Assembly (NCBI GenBank): GCA_945867725.1
Contig: CAMBJI010000126.1
Coordinates: 1-6,258, forward strand
Reading direction: 5' to 3'
Source: Bordetella parapertussis
GTDB lineage: Bacteria; Pseudomonadota; Gammaproteobacteria; Burkholderiales; Burkholderiaceae_D
DNA: 6,258 nucleotides
Made by a program: the position numbers and the translations under genes. Shown in pieces: positions 5,391-6,258 of the stretch. Position 1 is the first letter of the stretch. The number at the start of each line of letters is the position of its first letter. A model generated the notes under the pieces. That model was not told the origin of the DNA. It was given only the letters and a program-made list of their open reading frames with translations, and ran no database searches.

Positions 5391-5879
5391 CTATTTTTTT
5401 GAGTCGAATTTGCAGCTACCTGTTTCCGAAAAAAGACGCGGCCGATAATAAGAGAAGCGCTTCTTGTCGGTAGCGTTGATATCTTCCTGAGTGAGGTAGC
5501 GGCCACTGTTGGTCTTGTACTCATTGGCCCACACGAATTTACCGGTATCGCGCTCGATTCGATAGTAGTACTGCTCGATGAGACCTTTGTCCAGCCGGGT
5601 CTGGTCCTCATGCGCGATGATTTTTTTCTCTTCCCATTTGTCGACCACCACGGGTACTTTGGGATTGTCTTGATCGATCCGCCGCACCATCGACTTGTCT
5701 TTTTCATCGACGAGGAAGACAAAGGTACACAGCGCAGCGTTATCCTGGCAAATCCATTTGTTCCCCCGCAATACCTTGGTCACGCAGGTATAAGTTGCCG
5801 CGTGCGAGGGCGCTGCAACCAGCGTGCCGGCTAGCAGGGCGATGATGCCATTGCAAAGGTTTTGGTTCAGAACCTGCAT
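5391..5879 (-). CDS. Small exported cysteine-containing protein, function unknown
   Basis: A 162-residue protein I do not recognise. The signal peptide has a hydrophobic core GIIALLAGTLVAA (11-23) and probable cleavage after PSHA (24-27). The mature protein begins ATYTC and has four cysteines (C32, C44, C51, C156), compatible with two disulfides. It is rich in charged residues and tyrosines (QYYYRIERD 103-111; RFSYYRPRLF 141-150) and ends lysine-rich, KFDSKK. No transmembrane segment follows the signal, so a periplasmic or secreted location is expected. It is convergent with the thioredoxin-like gene (54 bp apart) and downstream of the sensor kinase on the same strand, but has its own likely promoter. 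The ATG lacks a clear Shine-Dalgarno; it is chosen because it opens the signal peptide. The Y-x-C just after cleavage recalls the other exported protein in this window. Confidence 0.75.
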   Translation of the reverse strand: MQVLNQNLCNGIIALLAGTLVAAPSHAATYTCVTKVLRGNKWICQDNAALCTFVFLVDEKDKSMVRRIDQDNPKVPVVVDKWEEKKIIAHEDQTRLDKGLIEQYYYRIERDTGKFVWANEYKTNSGRYLTQEDINATDKKRFSYYRPRLFSETGSCKFDSKK

Positions 5880-5920
5880 TGCCGTATCAGGCGGTCATGC
5901 CGCTCGCTAAAGTGTTGCTT

Positions 5921-5951
5921 ATTATAAACGTTACTCGGGGGAATTTGCCTA
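5921..5951 (-). promoter_or_regulatory. Probable promoter of the small exported protein gene
   Basis: The minus strand carries a perfect consensus -10 box TATAAT (5921-5926). At 19 bp upstream is TAGGCA (5946-5951), a 4-of-6 match to the -35 consensus; nothing better lies at 17 bp. The start of transcription would be near 5914, leaving a leader of about 35 bases. The promoter sits between the kinase stop and this gene, suggesting independent transcription. Confidence 0.5.
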
Positions 5952-5970
5952 TCCAGAGTCCGGGGATGAG

Positions 5971-6258
5971 TCAATTGACAGGTAAGACGACTTCAAACTG
6001 GGTTCCCTCACCCGGTTGGCTGGTGAATTGGATATCCCCGCGGTGACTGTTGACGACGGTTTTGGACAGCCAGAGTCCGACACCCATGCCCTGAGCCTTG
6101 CTGGTCTTGAAGAGCTCGAAGACCGAGTTATGCAATGGGTCGGGTATGCCGCAGCCGTTATCATCAACGTGAAGAATCAACTGCCCGTTGGTGATGGTTG
6201 TGTTCAGATAGATGAACTTTTGCTCCCGTTCTACGCCGGCAAGCGCATCCATGGCATT
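5971..6258 (-). CDS. Sensor histidine kinase, C-terminal ATPase domain (partial)
   Basis: The open frame runs off the right edge, so only the last 95 residues are visible. Numbered from the visible end, they form the catalytic ATP-binding half of a GHKL-type histidine kinase: an N-box beginning NAMDAL (1-6), the G1 box DDNGCGIP (32-39), an F-box around FELFKTSKA (47-55), the G2 box GMGVGLWLSK (57-66) and the terminal strand GEGTQFEVVLPV. The TSK-x-x-GMGVGL form is common in PAS-containing kinases of the FixL/DctB kind. An internal ATG at 6252 exists but would start inside the N-box, so it is not the real start. The sensor region, phospho-accepting histidine and any response regulator lie outside the window. 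The signal sensed is unknown. Confidence 0.92.
   Translation of the reverse strand, partial: NAMDALAGVEREQKFIYLNTTITNGQLILHVDDNGCGIPDPLHNSVFELFKTSKAQGMGVGLWLSKTVVNSHRGDIQFTSQPGEGTQFEVVLPVN

Noticed and set aside
5337..5400. Intrinsic terminator between the convergent genes
   Set aside because: Only 4-bp stems are present and none is followed directly by the T-run.
5339..5722. 127-codon minus-strand frame inside the small exported protein gene
   Set aside because: Ser/Arg/Lys/Thr-rich with no signal peptide; the competing frame has a clear signal peptide, cleavage site and upstream -10 box.
5890..5905. Four-codon open frame ATG ACC GCC TGA upstream of the exported-protein start, as a leader peptide
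   Set aside because: Too short and without an SD; such triplet combinations occur by chance.

Overview
The window looks like chromosomal DNA of a Gram-negative proteobacterium, most likely a betaproteobacterium. This is an inference from moderate-to-high GC content, several Sec-type signal peptides, a periplasmic thioredoxin-fold protein, a two-component sensor kinase and the general look of the proteins. No rRNA, tRNA, phage, transposase or CRISPR sequence is visible. The window holds six complete protein genes and one cut by the right edge.

Left part (1-1327): an NADPH:quinone-reductase-like, zinc-free MDR oxidoreductase on the minus strand. It is bracketed by copies of one dispersed GC-rich palindromic repeat with core GCCGGGATCCAGC. 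Two copies lie downstream (1-23 and 58-82). A third, extended into a 19-bp-arm inverted repeat, lies upstream at 1215-1264, between this gene and fhs.

Centre (1328-4325): fhs (formate-tetrahydrofolate ligase, minus strand) and a class V PLP-dependent aminotransferase of the serine/alanine-glyoxylate type (plus strand) are transcribed divergently from a 199-bp intergenic region. That region carries a possible SD-masking hairpin in the fhs leader, a dyad next to a possible fhs -10 box, and a perfect tandem 10-bp repeat just before the aminotransferase ribosome binding site. The pair fits one-carbon/glycine-serine metabolism: fhs loads formate onto THF, and a glyoxylate aminotransferase would supply glycine, possibly consuming serine.

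Right part (4348-6258): downstream of the aminotransferase, on the same strand, are a small exported six-cysteine protein of unknown function and an exported thioredoxin-fold protein with a CAYC motif. Their reading frames meet as ATGA, although the thioredoxin-like protein may start seven codons later. Convergent to them is a second small exported cysteine-containing protein with its own consensus -10 box. The right edge cuts into the ATPase domain of a sensor histidine kinase.

There is no gene-free stretch over 300 bases. The points most worth following up are the small exported Cys proteins beside a periplasmic thioredoxin, the structured fhs/aminotransferase control region, and the repeat family around the oxidoreductase gene.
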